Source: Anas platyrhynchos
Taxonomy: Eukaryota > Chordata > Aves > Anseriformes > Anatidae
Reading direction: 5' to 3'
Length of the DNA stretch: 64,000 nucleotides
Assembly: GCF_047663525.1 (NCBI RefSeq)
Contig: NC_092587.1
Location: forward strand, 199,586,501-199,650,500
Part shown: in pieces, positions 1 through 10,199 of the stretch
Numbering within the stretch: position 1 is the first letter of the stretch
Layout: each line of letters begins with the position of its first letter
Position numbers and translations under genes: made by a program
Notes under the pieces: model-generated
Seen by the model: the letters and a program-made list of their open reading frames with translations, nothing else
Databases searched by the model: none
What the model was told of the DNA's origin: nothing

Positions 1-60
1 TCTCCAAGCACTCTGGGATGAATCCCATCCAGATGCATGGACTTGTATGGATCCAACTCT
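1..60 (-). mobile_element. CR1 LINE scrap (reverse transcriptase part)
   Basis: The first ~60 bases resemble, with substitutions, the CR1 stretch near 26,245-26,300 that encodes the [10 protein letters not shown] region. It is an old fragment cut by the window edge and by the DYNLL retrocopy. Confidence 0.5.
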
Positions 61-129
61 TTTAATTTCAACATTTTAAATTGGGGCTTGGCCCAATTTA
101 TACAATATTACAATTATTACAATAAATAC

Positions 130-600
130 AAACAAAACAAAAAAAAACAATGAATACATTTTGTTGGTATTTTTCCTTTTTATTTCCACAATGTAACACC
201 TTCTGCTATAGCATAATCCCTGCCATTGCCCTTGAAGACCAAGGTTTGTTTCCTCAGGAAGGCTGAAGTAACCAGCCATAGGAGCCAGCAAAGTCCTGTA
301 ACCAGATGCAAGTGTCAGTGGGAGTCCGTGGTTCTAACCAGACTCGAAAAGAATAGCAACCTGGCTGAGCTAGAAGTAGGTGAAGTGCTTGCTCTCAGGA
401 GTCACGTAGCTGCCGCAGTTCCCTCCTGTGTTGCAGTGCCAAGTGGGATTCTATTTCTTGTCAAATTCCTTCCCGATGTGCGCAGCAATGCCCTTCTCGA
501 TGTGCTTCGCCAAGGTCTGAGTGGCGCAATCAACAGCATCTTGCTGCTCCTCCTCTGACATGCCCGCATTCTTGATGCTTGCCTTTCAGACAGTCGCGGT
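130..600 (-). pseudogene. DYNLL1: Dynein light chain LC8 (DYNLL1/2) retropseudogene
   Basis: The reverse strand translates to a decayed LC8 dynein light chain without introns. Recognisable pieces in order are [46 protein letters not shown] and QVAIL, ending at a stop at 334-336. Two conserved tyrosines (after FDKK, and in the YFYL segment) are now stop codons, so it is dead. About 200 bases of 3' untranslated sequence follow, with an AATAAA-type signal near 170-180 on the reverse strand. IAAHI favours DYNLL1 over DYNLL2, but other positions are mixed. Its 5' end abuts CCDC81-like sequence, and a fragment of the same arrangement recurs at 18,510-18,605, so the retrocopy was later carried along by segmental duplication. 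Confidence 0.85.
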
Positions 601-639
601 TGCCTCCGGGGCTCCGCTCGTGACGCCACTGCTCCGCTT

Positions 640-722
640 TGGGGGGATTTGCTTCCAGGGCCTGAGAAAGCTGGGGATGCAATCTCCCACCACGTGCACA
701 GGCACTTTGCAGCGAACAGGGA
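640..722 (+). pseudogene. CCDC81-like first HU-domain exon, remnant
   Basis: In one frame this reads GDAISHHVHRHFA, matching the VWDAVSHFIRRQFALNK segment of the better CCDC81-like copy at 40.3 kb. No open gene surrounds it. It is a decayed exon copy lying beside the DYNLL retropseudogene; similar sequence occurs at 18,660-18,710. Confidence 0.5.
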
Positions 723-837
723 ACACAGCCAATACCAGCAGCCCTGTTGGCCTGTTGTGGTTTGACTCAGGTGGGCAGCCGAGCTCCACCACAACCGCTC
801 TCTCACTCCCCCTCTCCTCAAAGAGGCAGGGGGAGAA

Positions 838-1345
838 AATACAACACAGAGAACTCGAGGTTTGAGGTGAGAAAGGATTAATTAAAGGGAAAGGGAATGG
901 GGAGGAAAAAAAGAAACAATAAGTCAGTACGGAAGCACAGAGAGAGGGAAAAAAAATATTCTCTACTTCCCATCAACGAGCGATGTTCGGCCACGTCCTG
1001 GGAAGCAGGGCCTCAAAACGCATAGTGGTTGTTCAGGAGGAACAGCCCGCTCCCCCAGGAGAGCCCCCCTTTTTATTGCTGAGTGTGACATCAGGTGTTA
1101 TGGAATATCCCTTTGGTTGGTTTAGGTCAGCTGCCCTGGCAATGTCCCCTCCCCATCGCTTGCCCACCCCCAGCCTGCTGGCTCTTGGGGGCTTGGAAGG
1201 AGTCCTGATGCCGTGCCAGCACTACGCAGCAACAGACACAACACTTGAGCGATATCAGTGCTGCTCCAGCTACGAGTGCAGAGCACAGCACTGTGTGGGC
1301 TGCTGCAGGGAAAAGGTGACTCCAGCTCAGACAGACCCAACACAA
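838..1345 (+). mobile_element. Avian LTR fossil (endogenous retrovirus LTR-like)
   Basis: An AT-rich block (purine-rich, aaaggg repeats) is followed by a stretch around 1,085-1,200 with the ggaatatccctttggt motif and gtcccctccccat that I associate with a common avian ERV LTR. No internal retroviral genes adjoin it, so it is probably a solo or partial LTR. Exact ends were not resolved. Confidence 0.55.
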
Positions 1346-2079
1346 GTACTGTTTCTGAGAAGCTTCTTAGCTCCTCTCGTAGTGCCTGGACTGTGTGCAG
1401 AGTGTTATTTTCTAGTTCTCCAGTGAGAGAAACTCCCTGGTTCGGTTTCCTAGAGGATTATCTGGAGTCCTCGTAATTCTGCGTGTGGTCTCAGGGGGCC
1501 TTTGGCGTTGTGGGTCTTCAGTAATAGGTACATGTGGAATTATTGCCCCCAGGGTGCAAGCTCCCTTCCAGCCAAGGGGCAGCACCTTCCTGCATTTATT
1601 GCCGCAGAGCCAGTACTACTCCTTGCCATTCGGGACAGGCCATCCCCTTACAGGATTCTCATGTTGTATCTGCTGTACAACAACTTCTACTGTTACTGTT
1701 ACAAGTGTTACTCTAGAGTGAGGAGTCACTCCCTTCACAGCAATACTTTGTCTCAAGCAGATCCAATACTTTGTCTCAAGCACATACACTTACACATATA
1801 CTTCCTTGCTGGTGCAGCTCCTGCTGCCTCGGCTGCAATGTTAGGGTTAGAGGGAGCATAACTTGATTCCTCCTGCGGAAAAGGAGTCTTATTGTTTACC
1901 TGTAAACTTGAAGCGGGAATTTTCATCGGACCTGTGTTGTGGCCAAAGGAGCAAAGTCCCTTTTAATGGCTTTTCAGGCCAGACAATTGGACAATATCTA
2001 ACCTGTGCTTTTTTATCCTTTTCCCTAGTTTTGGGGTTGTTTTTCCAATTCCCTTCCTTTCTCCCCAAAGGACTAGCTT
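1346..2079. other. Unassigned stretch
   Basis: No convincing gene or repeat identity. Short open frames exist on both strands, but none resembles a known family, and base composition shifts from GC-rich to T-rich along the stretch. It may be decayed internal sequence of the neighbouring LTR element; that is only a guess. Confidence 0.3.
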
Positions 2080-2200
2080 TACGCACAATTCCGAGGATTG
2101 TGCTTCTGAAGATCTCCAAGGATGGAGACGCCACAGCCTCTCTGGGCAACCTGTTCCAGCAAAGACGCCCTTGTGTTACCAACACTGTTTCAAAGCATAG
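2080..2200 (-). mobile_element. CR1 LINE 3' fragment
   Basis: The reverse strand gives the familiar CR1 C-terminal wording (WNRLPREAVASPSLEIF), as in the 24.8 kb and 63.1 kb copies. Short, decayed fragment. Confidence 0.7.
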
Positions 2201-2474
2201 GACCTGCTTCAGCAGCCAGAGAAGCTGCGGGCTAAACAGCAGCATGGCACAGCTGTGGCTCTGCTGCTGAAAGCTTCTCCACAGCTTGCTCTTAAAGCAA
2301 GGAGCAGGAACTCGTCCTGCGGCTGCCCAGGGCTTTCCTCTCGCAGCCCTGCCAGAGCCCACCTCAAGCCACCTCTCTGCCAGCTCCACCGGCTCCCTGG
2401 AGCCCACCTTCTCTGGGAGCACTTCACAGTGCCTAGAGCCACAGGCCTCTGGCTGCCCGGACACGGGAGGAATC

Positions 2475-2512
<38 letters not shown>

Positions 2513-2820
2513 AGCTGCACTGCCAGGGTGGCCTGATGGGCGTCCAAGCTCGAGTGCAGTCTCTGCTGATGTGTGGGCAGTCAGGCAAAAGAGCCAGGAA
2601 GCTTACGCGGACGACCGAGCAGAGCATCTCCTGGCAGAGCAGGTAACGCGCAGTTACCTGGGAGCAGTTAGGGAGCTAAGCTGACTGCCCTGAGAAAGAC
2701 TGAGCTGGGGCTGAGCCGGGGGCACTGGCTGGAAGGAGCCAGAGGTACCTGCCAATGCAGATCCTGCTGTGGGTGTGTGAGACGGTGTCCCTGGGGTGTC
2801 TGCCAGAATATGGGCTTGAG
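2201..2820. other. Unassigned GC-rich upstream region with hexamer microsatellite
   Basis: About 600 bases upstream of the four-exon gene with no gene I can support. It contains a pure (CTCCTG)n tract of about six units at 2,476-2,512. The open frames crossing the tract on both strands are by-products of the repeat. Confidence 0.4.
2476..2512. repeat. (CTCCTG)n microsatellite
   Basis: Roughly six perfect hexamer units, the only clean microsatellite near the four-exon gene. Likely length-variable. Confidence 0.9.
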
Positions 2821-2936
2821 GGCCCCATGGCAACCACCGGGGCATTGTGATGCGTACCCAAAGGCCATTGTGACACGGAGGGGTACCCACGGCAACGGTG
2901 TCCCTTATAAAGCCCGAGCCCCGGGCTGCCCACTCA
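2821..2936 (+). promoter_or_regulatory. Promoter of the four-exon gene: two X-box-like motifs and a TATA box
   Basis: TATAAA lies at 2906-2911, placing initiation near 2936. Upstream are two sites that each match the RFX X-box consensus GTHNYYATRRNAAC at 13 of 14 positions: 2821-2834 (ggccccatggcaac, G for T at position 2) and 2883-2896 (gtacccacggcaac, C for T at position 8). They are in the same orientation, 62 bases apart. Two copies of CATTGTGA lie between and beside them (2843-2850, 2866-2873). RFX factors drive ciliary and spermatid genes. The motif matches are seen directly; function is inferred. Confidence 0.6.
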
Positions 2937-3020
2937 CTCTCAGGAGAGCAGCTCTGTCAGGAGGCAGCAGCTCCCCTGGGTGCCTGTTGGAGTTCTTGGT
3001 CAGAGGACCTGGAGCATAGC

Positions 3021-6000
3021 ATGGAGCAGCAGAATAAGGATGACTCCCAGCCCGCTGAAGGGCAGCGGAGCGTGCAGGAGCGGCGCCAGGTGAGGCTCAG
3101 GGAGCGAGACAGGGACAGCAGTGTGACGGGATGGCACCGAGAGCACCAGGATGAGGAGAACGGTGCTGGAGCGAGCCGGCCAGCTGGCCCTGAGCCCCTC
3201 CGGCCTGGACACAGTTGTTCCCAAACCTGGGGTTTCTCCATGAAGAGCCCACCCCCAGGACAGCCAAAGCCCACGTGGCCCTGGCAGTTCTGTGCCCAGA
3301 GGCACAAAGAGCAGCGTGGCCTAATTCAACCTGGCTGTGCGCAGCCAGGAGCTGCCTCCACCGTCCCTCCATGCGGACAGGCTGCCGGTGCGGTCGTGCC
3401 CAGAGAGCGTGCGTCACACTGGCAGCTGCCACACGGAGTCGGGAGCCCCAGGAGGGTTCGGTCGAACATCTTTGGCAGCCCTGGCAGCCTGCGATGAGCA
3501 GGCAGCACTCGCAGGAGGAGACAGGCAGGGCATTACCCTGGCAGGCTGAGCCCCGCTCTGCGTGGGCAGCTGCCAGGGCGTGCCGGGGGCCGCTGCAGGG
3601 CAGCTCACAGCAGCACTTCTAGCAGGGACACGGAGCAGAATGGCAGAAATGGCCCAAGTAACTTGGCCTTTCTTCTCGCTTCTCTTGCAGATGGAGAAGA
3701 AGCCGCAAGACATCAAGACACTGCCTCACTGTGGGGTGAGGCAGGCCGAGAGAATCCAGCTGCCAGCCCTGCCGCCTTTGCCAAGGCAGGCAGCGACTCA
3801 GGCAGCAGCACCCAAGCAAGTGCCTGCAGCACAGGCATCATCGTCTGAAAGGGCCACTTGCAAGCTGCCCCCTCTGCAAGCAGCAGCCTCTGCTTCTTCA
3901 GGGGGAGGAAGGGCAAAGTCATCGGGAACAGAGGCCCGCAGCCAGCAAGAGCTTTTGCCACCTCTTCCCTGCATCTCTGGCAACAGGGACAGAGCAGTGA
4001 GGGCAGAGAGGCGGGAACGTGGCCCACACAGCCCTGTGGCCCCTGACGAGGACATGGGCAATGCAATACGGTCCTTCGTGTCCACTGTTATAACAAACAC
4101 TCTAGCCTGCAATGAGGGAGCCAGCAGCAAGGCAAGGCTTTCTCCCTCAAGCAGAGGTCCCAGGACCGAAGGCCCCAGAACACCACCTCTCGCCACAGCA
4201 GCGGCCCAAAACTGCAAGAGTCGGCAGTCGTCCAAAAGCAGCCTTGCATCCCCTGCCGAAGAAATGGAAGACCAAATAAAGGCCTTTGTCTCCACTGCAA
4301 TAAGAAATGGCCTTGCCTGGAACCAGGGAGCCATGAGGGAGGCAAGGCTTCCTCCCGTGGGCAGACCTCCCACGAGCAAAGGACACAGAACACCACCTCA
4401 GCCCGCAACTGGGCCCCAGAATTTAAAGAAGAGCTGGCACCCTGCCCCACACAGCCCTGCAGACTCTTGCACGGCACTGCAGGACACAGCACACTCCCGC
4501 GTGTCTGAAGTACTGGAGAAGACGCAAAAAAGCTGGGAACACGGCCAACGATCAGCAGCACTTGGGGACCTGGCACAAACGGGGTGCAAATTGAGAGCAA
4601 CAAGTTCAGCCGGGGTCCAGACAGACCTGGAGAGGACGTGGACGACTTCTCTGCCAGGGCCTGATTCCCGGGTATGCGCAGGAGCAAGGGCTTCCAGCAG
4701 AGACCCTGCAGCAGCTAGCCCAGGCCAGGGTAAGAAGAAAAAACAACAGAGAGAGAAACACATCAAACCCAGGCAAGGGACAGGAAACGAGGGGACAAGC
4801 CAAGGCCGGGGCAAGAAAGAGAGCAGTCCTGGGGGATGCGATGAAGAGGAGGAGATCGTCATCATCAACTCCTGGATCAACCCCAGGTTCGCCAGCCTCT
4901 TCACAGAGGCACAGGACGTTCCCCAGGAAGAGGGCAGCGCAGCCAGCAGTGTGGACAGGGAGGCAGCACAAGAAGCAAAACACTCAGCAAGCGCCTCTCC
5001 TGGCTCGCTGCAAACCATGGACACTGTCCCATCAGCTGCTCCCCAGGAAGAAATTCCTGGGGAAGAGAGGCACAGCACGCCTCTCACTTCAACAACAGCA
5101 GCACAGAGCAGGCCAGCAAGTCCTCCAGCAGCCCCTGCTCTGGAAGATGAGGGACACAGGACGCCTCCCCTGACACGTGGGGCTCCACAGTCAAAACCAG
5201 CAGCCTCTCCAAGCCCCAGTGAGCACAGCACTGCAGTGACGGTTGAGAGCCAGGGACGTGCCCGACATGCCTCCAGTGCCTGTGATGACGAGCTGGATGA
5301 AGGAGTCAAGACCATCGTTTCCACAGTCATACGCCGTGCTGAAGCCATGAGCCAGGGAGCCCCAAGCAAGGCACCAAGTGCTCCCTCGGCCACAGAACCC
5401 AGCGTGCCTCCTCCCACAGCAGAGCCTGCAGACTCTACATCCTCAGCATCTGCCTTGGCTGGAGCACTGGGGGACCTGGCACACACGGGGAGCACAGGGA
5501 GAGCAACGAGATCAGCCGGGGTCCAGACAGACCTGGAGAGGAGGCGGACCACTGCTCTGCCAGGACCTGATTCCGGGATATGCGCAGGAGCAAGGGCTTC
5601 CAGCAGAGACCCTGCAGCAGCTAGCCCAGGCCAGGGTAAGAAGAAAAAACAACAGAGAGAGAAACACATCAAACCCAGGCAAGGGACAGGAAACGAGGGG
5701 ACAAGCCAAGGCCGGGGCAAGAAAGAGAGCAGTCCTGGGGGATGCGATGAAGAGGAGGAGATCGTCATCATCAACTCCTGGATCAACCCCAGGTTCGCCA
5801 GCCTCTTCACAGAGGCACAGGACGTTCCCCAGGAAGAGGGCAGCGCAGCCAGCAGTGTGGACAGGGAGGCAGCACAAGAAGCAGAACACCCAGCAAGCGC
5901 CTCTCCTGGCTCGCTGCAAACCACGGACACTGCCCCATCAGCTGCTCCCCAGGAAGAAATTCCTGGGGAAGAGAGGCACAGCACGCCTCTCACCACAACA

Positions 6001-7125
6001 ACACCGGCACAGAGCAGGCCAGCAAGTCCTCCAGCAGCCCCTGCTCTGGAAGATGAGGGACACAGAGCGCCTCCCCTGACATGTGGGGCTCAACAGTCGA
6101 AGCCATCAGCCCGTGCAAGCCCCAGTGAGCACAGCGCTGCCGTGATGGTGGAGAGCCAGGGACGTGCCCGACATGCCTGCAGTGTCTCTGATGAAGAGCT
6201 GGATGAAAGAGTTGACACCATCGTGGCTGCAGTCCTACTCCACTCTGTAGCCATCATCCAGGGAGCGGGAGCCCCAAGCAAGGCAGCAAGTGCTCCCTGG
6301 GTCACAGTGCCCAGGGTGCCTCCTCCCACACCAGAGCCTGCAGAATGTACATCCTCGGCCTCTGCCTTGGCCAGAGGCCCTGTGGGGGAGGCCAGTGAAG
6401 CCCCTCTCGCTGCAGCAGCAACGCCACAAGAAGAAGGTGGAGAAGGGGCTTCTCCTTTGGCTGCAGAGCCTCTCCGGGAGGCCATCACAGATCTCCGCCC
6501 AGCAGCAGCTGACAAAGCAGGAGCAGCAGCCACTCCCTTGGTTCCTGGGCACCAGGTAAGCACAGCACACGTGGTGGGCACCAGGCATCCAGGGCAGCCC
6601 CAGGCAGAAGCAGTGCATTGGGTGTGCGTGCCGGGAACTGCTTGCTGCTCTGCGTTTCCACATGCCCCAGGCACAAGGGCTGACATCCCTTTCCTCAGCT
6701 GCCTGTGCTGTTCCTCTCCCCATGCAGGTGGCCATCGAGCAGGGAGGCCAAGCACAGTCCTCCTCCTGCACCAAAGATATGCCAGCGGATGAGCCAGCAA
6801 CGTCCCAGACACAAGCGCCGTCCCAGGATCTGTTGGCTGGGCCTGTTCAGCGCAGCGAGCAGCACCAAGCACAAGGTTGGCAGCACCACGCGCAGGGGGG
6901 CTGGCTGGTCCTGGGCCACCCCTCCCCGGGGAAAGGCCTTGGAGGGGGGGACAGGCTCGCCCAGCACCCGCTCAGGCCCTAACCTACACCTCTGTGTCCC
7001 CCACAGGCATCCTTGACCTCGCACAAGCCCCGGTGCGCCAGCCACGGCCCTCCCGCATCAGGAGGGCACTTCGTGCTCTGCGCAGGGCTTTCCGCTGCAG
7101 CTGCATCGCAGGACAGCGAGAGTAG
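3021..7125 (+). CDS. Unrecognised four-exon gene, copy 1 (1,066-residue repeat-bearing protein)
   Basis: Exons 3021-3089, 3691-6555, 6728-6875 and 7007-7125 join in phase (0, 0, 1) through GT/AG sites to one frame of 1,066 residues ending in TAG. The ATG at 3021 is chosen because it follows the TATA box and its 23-codon exon splices in phase onto exon 2; the longer open frame from 3562 runs through intron. The protein is rich in Ala, Ser, Pro, Glu and Gly and probably mostly disordered. It has four helix-like repeats with a pattern like DEELDExVxTIVSTVI near residues 142, 212, 555 and 857, and a ~302-residue duplicated unit (from ~313 and ~614). Each unit has a lysine-rich stretch (GKKKKQQREKHIKPRQG), possibly a nuclear signal, then acidic EEEEIVIINSWINPRFASLF. 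The C-terminus is Arg-rich (RIRRALRALRRAFRCSC). No signal peptide or membrane segment. I do not recognise the family. Confidence 0.8.
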
Positions 7126-7309
7126 CCGCGCCCGGCTGTGCCAGTCCCAGGAGGATGCTCGGAGCTGGCAGCTGGCCCTCAGGAAGCTTTGCAGCGCCCA
7201 CGGAAGCATCACTGCGAGGCACAGGACAGCGCCCCAGGAATTCAGATGCCCCACCACATCCTGCCCCCAGCCTCAGCTCAGCTGCGGCTGCTTTCTGCTT
7301 TCTGCTCTG

Positions 7310-7315
7310 AATAAA
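7310..7315 (+). promoter_or_regulatory. Polyadenylation signal of the four-exon gene, copy 1
   Basis: AATAAA lies 185 bases after the stop codon at 7123-7125. The mirrored copy keeps the same signal. Confidence 0.8.
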
Positions 7316-7422
7316 AGCTCAGGCAGACTTTTGCCCCCAGTGCTCCTCTCTGTGCCATTGATCTCAGGAGAAAGAGTGGTGCAGGCCATGCCAACCCGGG
7401 GCCTCTCACAGTCAGAGAAGTA

Positions 7423-7925
7423 CAGAATCATAGAATCTACCACTGAACCGTGTCCCTCGGCACCAGATCTACACGGCTTTCGAATGCCTCCAGGGATGGT
7501 GACTCAACTACTTCCCTGGGCAGCCTGTTCCAATGCTTCACAACCCTTTTGTTGAAGACTTTTTGCCTAAACCTAAACCTAAATCCACCTAAACCTCCCG
7601 CGGCCCCACTTTTTCCTCTTCTCCTACCGCCTGTTGCTTGGGAGATGGGACTGACCCCCACCGCACTACAACCTTCTCTGAGGTCCTTGTACACAGTGAT
7701 AAGGTCTCCCCCAAGCCTCCTTTCCTCTAGGCTACATAACCCCAGCTCCCTCAGCACTCCTCACACGACTTGCTCCCTGGGCCCTTCGGCTGCTCCTTTC
7801 CCCTTCCTTGGACATGCTCCAGGACCTCCACGTCCTTCCTGCAGTGAGGGCCCCAAAACTGAACAGGGTATTCATGGCGCGACCTCACCAGAGCTGAGTA
7901 CAGGGGGAGAATCAGGTTCACAAAC
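7423..7925 (-). mobile_element. CR1 LINE, 3' end, left palindrome arm
   Basis: It begins with the reverse complement of the CR1 terminus (cagaatcatagaatc) and carries the C-terminal codons of ORF2 ([20 protein letters not shown]) on the reverse strand. The element is 5'-truncated near 7,920. A degenerate CCTAAA run at 7,566-7,596 lies inside it. The mirrored copy is at 20,262-20,776, so the insertion predates the palindrome. Confidence 0.9.
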
Positions 7926-8290
7926 CACGCGATGCTTACTACTACGCCATATATGTACAATTTTATTTGACCAACCTTTATTTTCCCCTTTTCTTTTTTT
8001 TTTTTTAATTATTTTTTTCTTCATCTCTCGTGACCAGAATGCCCGTGATTTATTTATTTATTTATTTATTTGTTACTGATTTTTGCCCTGTTTCTCCTGC
8101 TTTTCTTAGCTATCCTCCTCATTTTGCGACTGTGGGACATTCCCCTTATCTGCTTAAAATACTTCACCTGGTATGCTACTGCCATGCCCGCACAATCCCT
8201 TTTGAAAATGCAAGGTTAGTGGAATTTTCCACTGCAAGAACCTGACGTGCTGTCTGCAGCCTGCAAGCTCTCCTGACGTGCTGTCAGCAG
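7926..8290. other. AT-rich stretch with (ATTT)n
   Basis: No gene seen. There is a T-rich run near 7,998-8,025 and a perfect (ATTT)n tract at about 8,048-8,071. It is mirrored in the right arm at about 19,912-20,261. Confidence 0.6.
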
Positions 8291-9200
8291 CCTGCAAACA
8301 CACAAGGGGAGGAAGTGCTGCAACAGCCGTTGCTCACCAAGCAGCTGCCCGGCAAGGAAAAGACAGTCAGTAGGACATGTGTCAGGACACTTTTCCTGCC
8401 GATGCGGCCAAATTCACCTGAGAAAGAAACAGGAAAAGTCTCTTTCTTTCTTATGTGGGACTCCGGGAAGACAGGCAAAGTTCTCCGAGAGCTGAAAAGT
8501 GGGCTTCTTTACCTGGAGGAGCTCAAAGCAAAAAACAAGAGCAGCCCCACTTTAATAAGGAAGGAGGCACCCAGCCCAGGTACTAAGACACGCTGAAAAG
8601 CAAGAAAGGAGGAACAGTATTTAAGCATTTCTGGCACTGGAAATGCAGCGCGGGGCTTCCCCAACAAAGAAGATGGGCCCTTGTGCTTTGGCCACTGCTC
8701 ATGGGAAGGTGCCAGATGGCGTCACTGCGGAGAGCCCTGGAGATGGCCTCAGTGTCTGGGAGCTTCCCAGCTCCCTCCTTTTTGCCCCCTACAGAAGAGC
8801 TGGGCTAGGAAGAGCACAGCCAACACCCTCAGCTCAGGAAAAACCCTCCACGGGGTTCCCAACTAATAGGGAAAGCCTTGAGAACCGGCTCCGGCTACAT
8901 GCTGGCTTGCCCACTCGGGCCACAGGCAACGCACAAGCGCCAGGCAGTACGCATCCCGTCCTTCTGCTGGAGCTGGGCTCTTCTGTTGTGCATATTGCCA
9001 GAGCAGCAAGGGGCCCCTGGCACACCTGCACTTTGCAGGCTACCGCTGGGGCATTTCTTCTGCTTGAGGAGGCGGGCTGTGGGGTGGCAGCTGCAGGAGG
9101 GAGCAGGCTACGAGGGCAGGACGAGGCTGCAAAGCCCACCTTGTTCAGTGCGAACTGCCTGTGCACGTGGTGGGGTATTGCATCCCCAACGTGCCCAGCC
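8290..9200 (-). pseudogene. CCDC81-like fragment (two HU-domain exons), left arm
   Basis: Reading the reverse strand, an exon ending at 9140 (donor GTGGGC) gives GDAIPHHVHRQFALNK, equivalent to the first HU-domain exon of the 40.3 kb copy. The next exon lies at about 8,465-8,610 after a TTTTCAG acceptor: VLVPGLGASFLIK, then KPTFQLSENFA and KKETFPV. Two stop codons fall between these parts, and the downstream splice site is degenerate. CCDC81 family proteins carry two HU-type domains; only the first is left here. It is a decayed fragment, mirrored at 19,000-19,915. Confidence 0.7.
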
Positions 9201-10199
9201 CCTGGAAAGCAAATGCCCCAAATCCCCTTTCAGCCGTGCCCTGGGGACGGCAACAAGGCCGCCAATGCCATGCTGCAGGCTGGCACGGCCTGCAGATGCC
9301 AGGCTGCCAAGCCCAACGTGCGGCCGCCACGCAGGCGCCAGCTGCCAGAGGCTGCAGGAAGGCTCCAAAAGCAGCGGCAGCAGCCCGCGCAGGGGCAGCC
9401 GCGAGTGCAGGAGCCGCTCCTGGGCTCTGGGCTCAGGGGCAGACGCCTGCCCCTGCAGCGAACGAGGCCCACCCAGAGCCTGCCCAGTGGCATGGGCCTG
9501 CCCAGACATCCTGGGGGGAAGCCCTGGCCGCAACAAGTGAGCGGGGCGCATGCAGAAGCCCCTCACAAATGCTGACGAAAAACAGGGCCCTCAAAATGAG
9601 AGGCAACCCTGCAAGACTTGGAGCAAAGAGGCACTGCCTGTCCAGACAGCACAAAGTTTCCTTCAGCACAAAGAAAAGGAAAGGCCTCTTGGCTCTAGAT
9701 GCCGCCCGACACCACTGACAGCCGTGCTGCGGACAGGCCAAGGCCTCAGCCAGCTTGTGGCGCGGGGGGGAAGGCAGAACTGCCAAATGGCTGCCAGGGC
9801 TGTCAGAGGAAGGGTCAGGAGCTGCCCTGTCGGGGAGCAGCTTTTCTCTCTCTCTCTGTGCACTCAGGGAGCATCTTTCCTGTAGGGCCACCAGTGAGCT
9901 GAGCAACCCGGTACCGAGAATGAAGCTCTCTCATTTCTGGCCCGTACAAACCTCGAGCAGGCCCCGCGGAGCGTGCACAGTGATCCATTTGGGTGTGGAA
10001 AGAAAACTGTAGAACAGCCGTTTATTTGTTTATTAAATCTTAATGAAATAAAGATAAAAATTATTGAAATAAAGATAAATATTACATCTTAATGAAATGA
10101 AATTAGAAATGTGTGTAGAGCGCAATCGCGGAAGCAAGACAGAGGCAGTGCGCCGCAGCCCAGTGATTTTCCAGGCCTCCTTTCTCTTCTCCATCACTT
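9201..10199. other. GC-rich block conserved in four copies
   Basis: A GC-rich segment (9,230-9,470) followed by a mixed segment to about 10,010 is highly similar to 32,940-33,780 and 49,861-50,701. Its first part also recurs, mirrored, at 18,737-18,970. Open frames exist on both strands and I cannot choose among them. It lies at the 5' side of the CCDC81-like exons in each copy, so it may hold a promoter or first exon. A short A/T-rich stretch with repeated aataaagat lies at 10,020-10,105. Confidence 0.4.

Larger units (their letters stand above)
3016..9458. repeat. Left arm of large inverted repeat (palindrome)
   Basis: This 6.4 kb stretch is repeated in reverse complement at 18,737-24,748. 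Shared in mirror order: four-exon gene, CR1 tail, AT-rich (ATTT)n stretch, CCDC81-like fragment and a GC-rich block. Compared stretches differ at only scattered bases. The left arm is 431 bases longer, explained by one internal segment of exon 2 (about 4,100-4,545) missing from the right arm. The inner ends are 9458 and 18737; the spacer between them is 9,278 bases and not mirrored. Confidence 0.93.

Noticed and set aside
3562-3690. Start of the long open frame at 3562 as the protein start of the four-exon gene
   Set aside because: 3562-3690 is the end of an intron with a polypyrimidine tract and TTGCAG. The ATG at 3021 splices in phase and lies below the TATA box.
4398-5996. 532-codon open frame on the reverse strand inside exon 2, and its mirror at 22,200-23,966 (588 codons)
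   Set aside because: They lie antisense to the spliced gene; GC-rich Ala/Ser/Pro/Glu codons leave few stops on the other strand. They have no start context or splice logic, and a Cys/Leu-rich composition typical of shadow frames.
7566-7596. CCTAAA repeats as an interstitial telomere
   Set aside because: They lie inside a CR1 tail, the unit is CCTAAA and not the vertebrate CCCTAA, and there are only about four imperfect units.
8643-9575. 310-codon open frame in the left arm (mirrored at 18,674-19,552)
   Set aside because: It runs across CCDC81-like exon and intron remnants on the opposite strand and resembles no family. Conservation is explained by the young palindrome.
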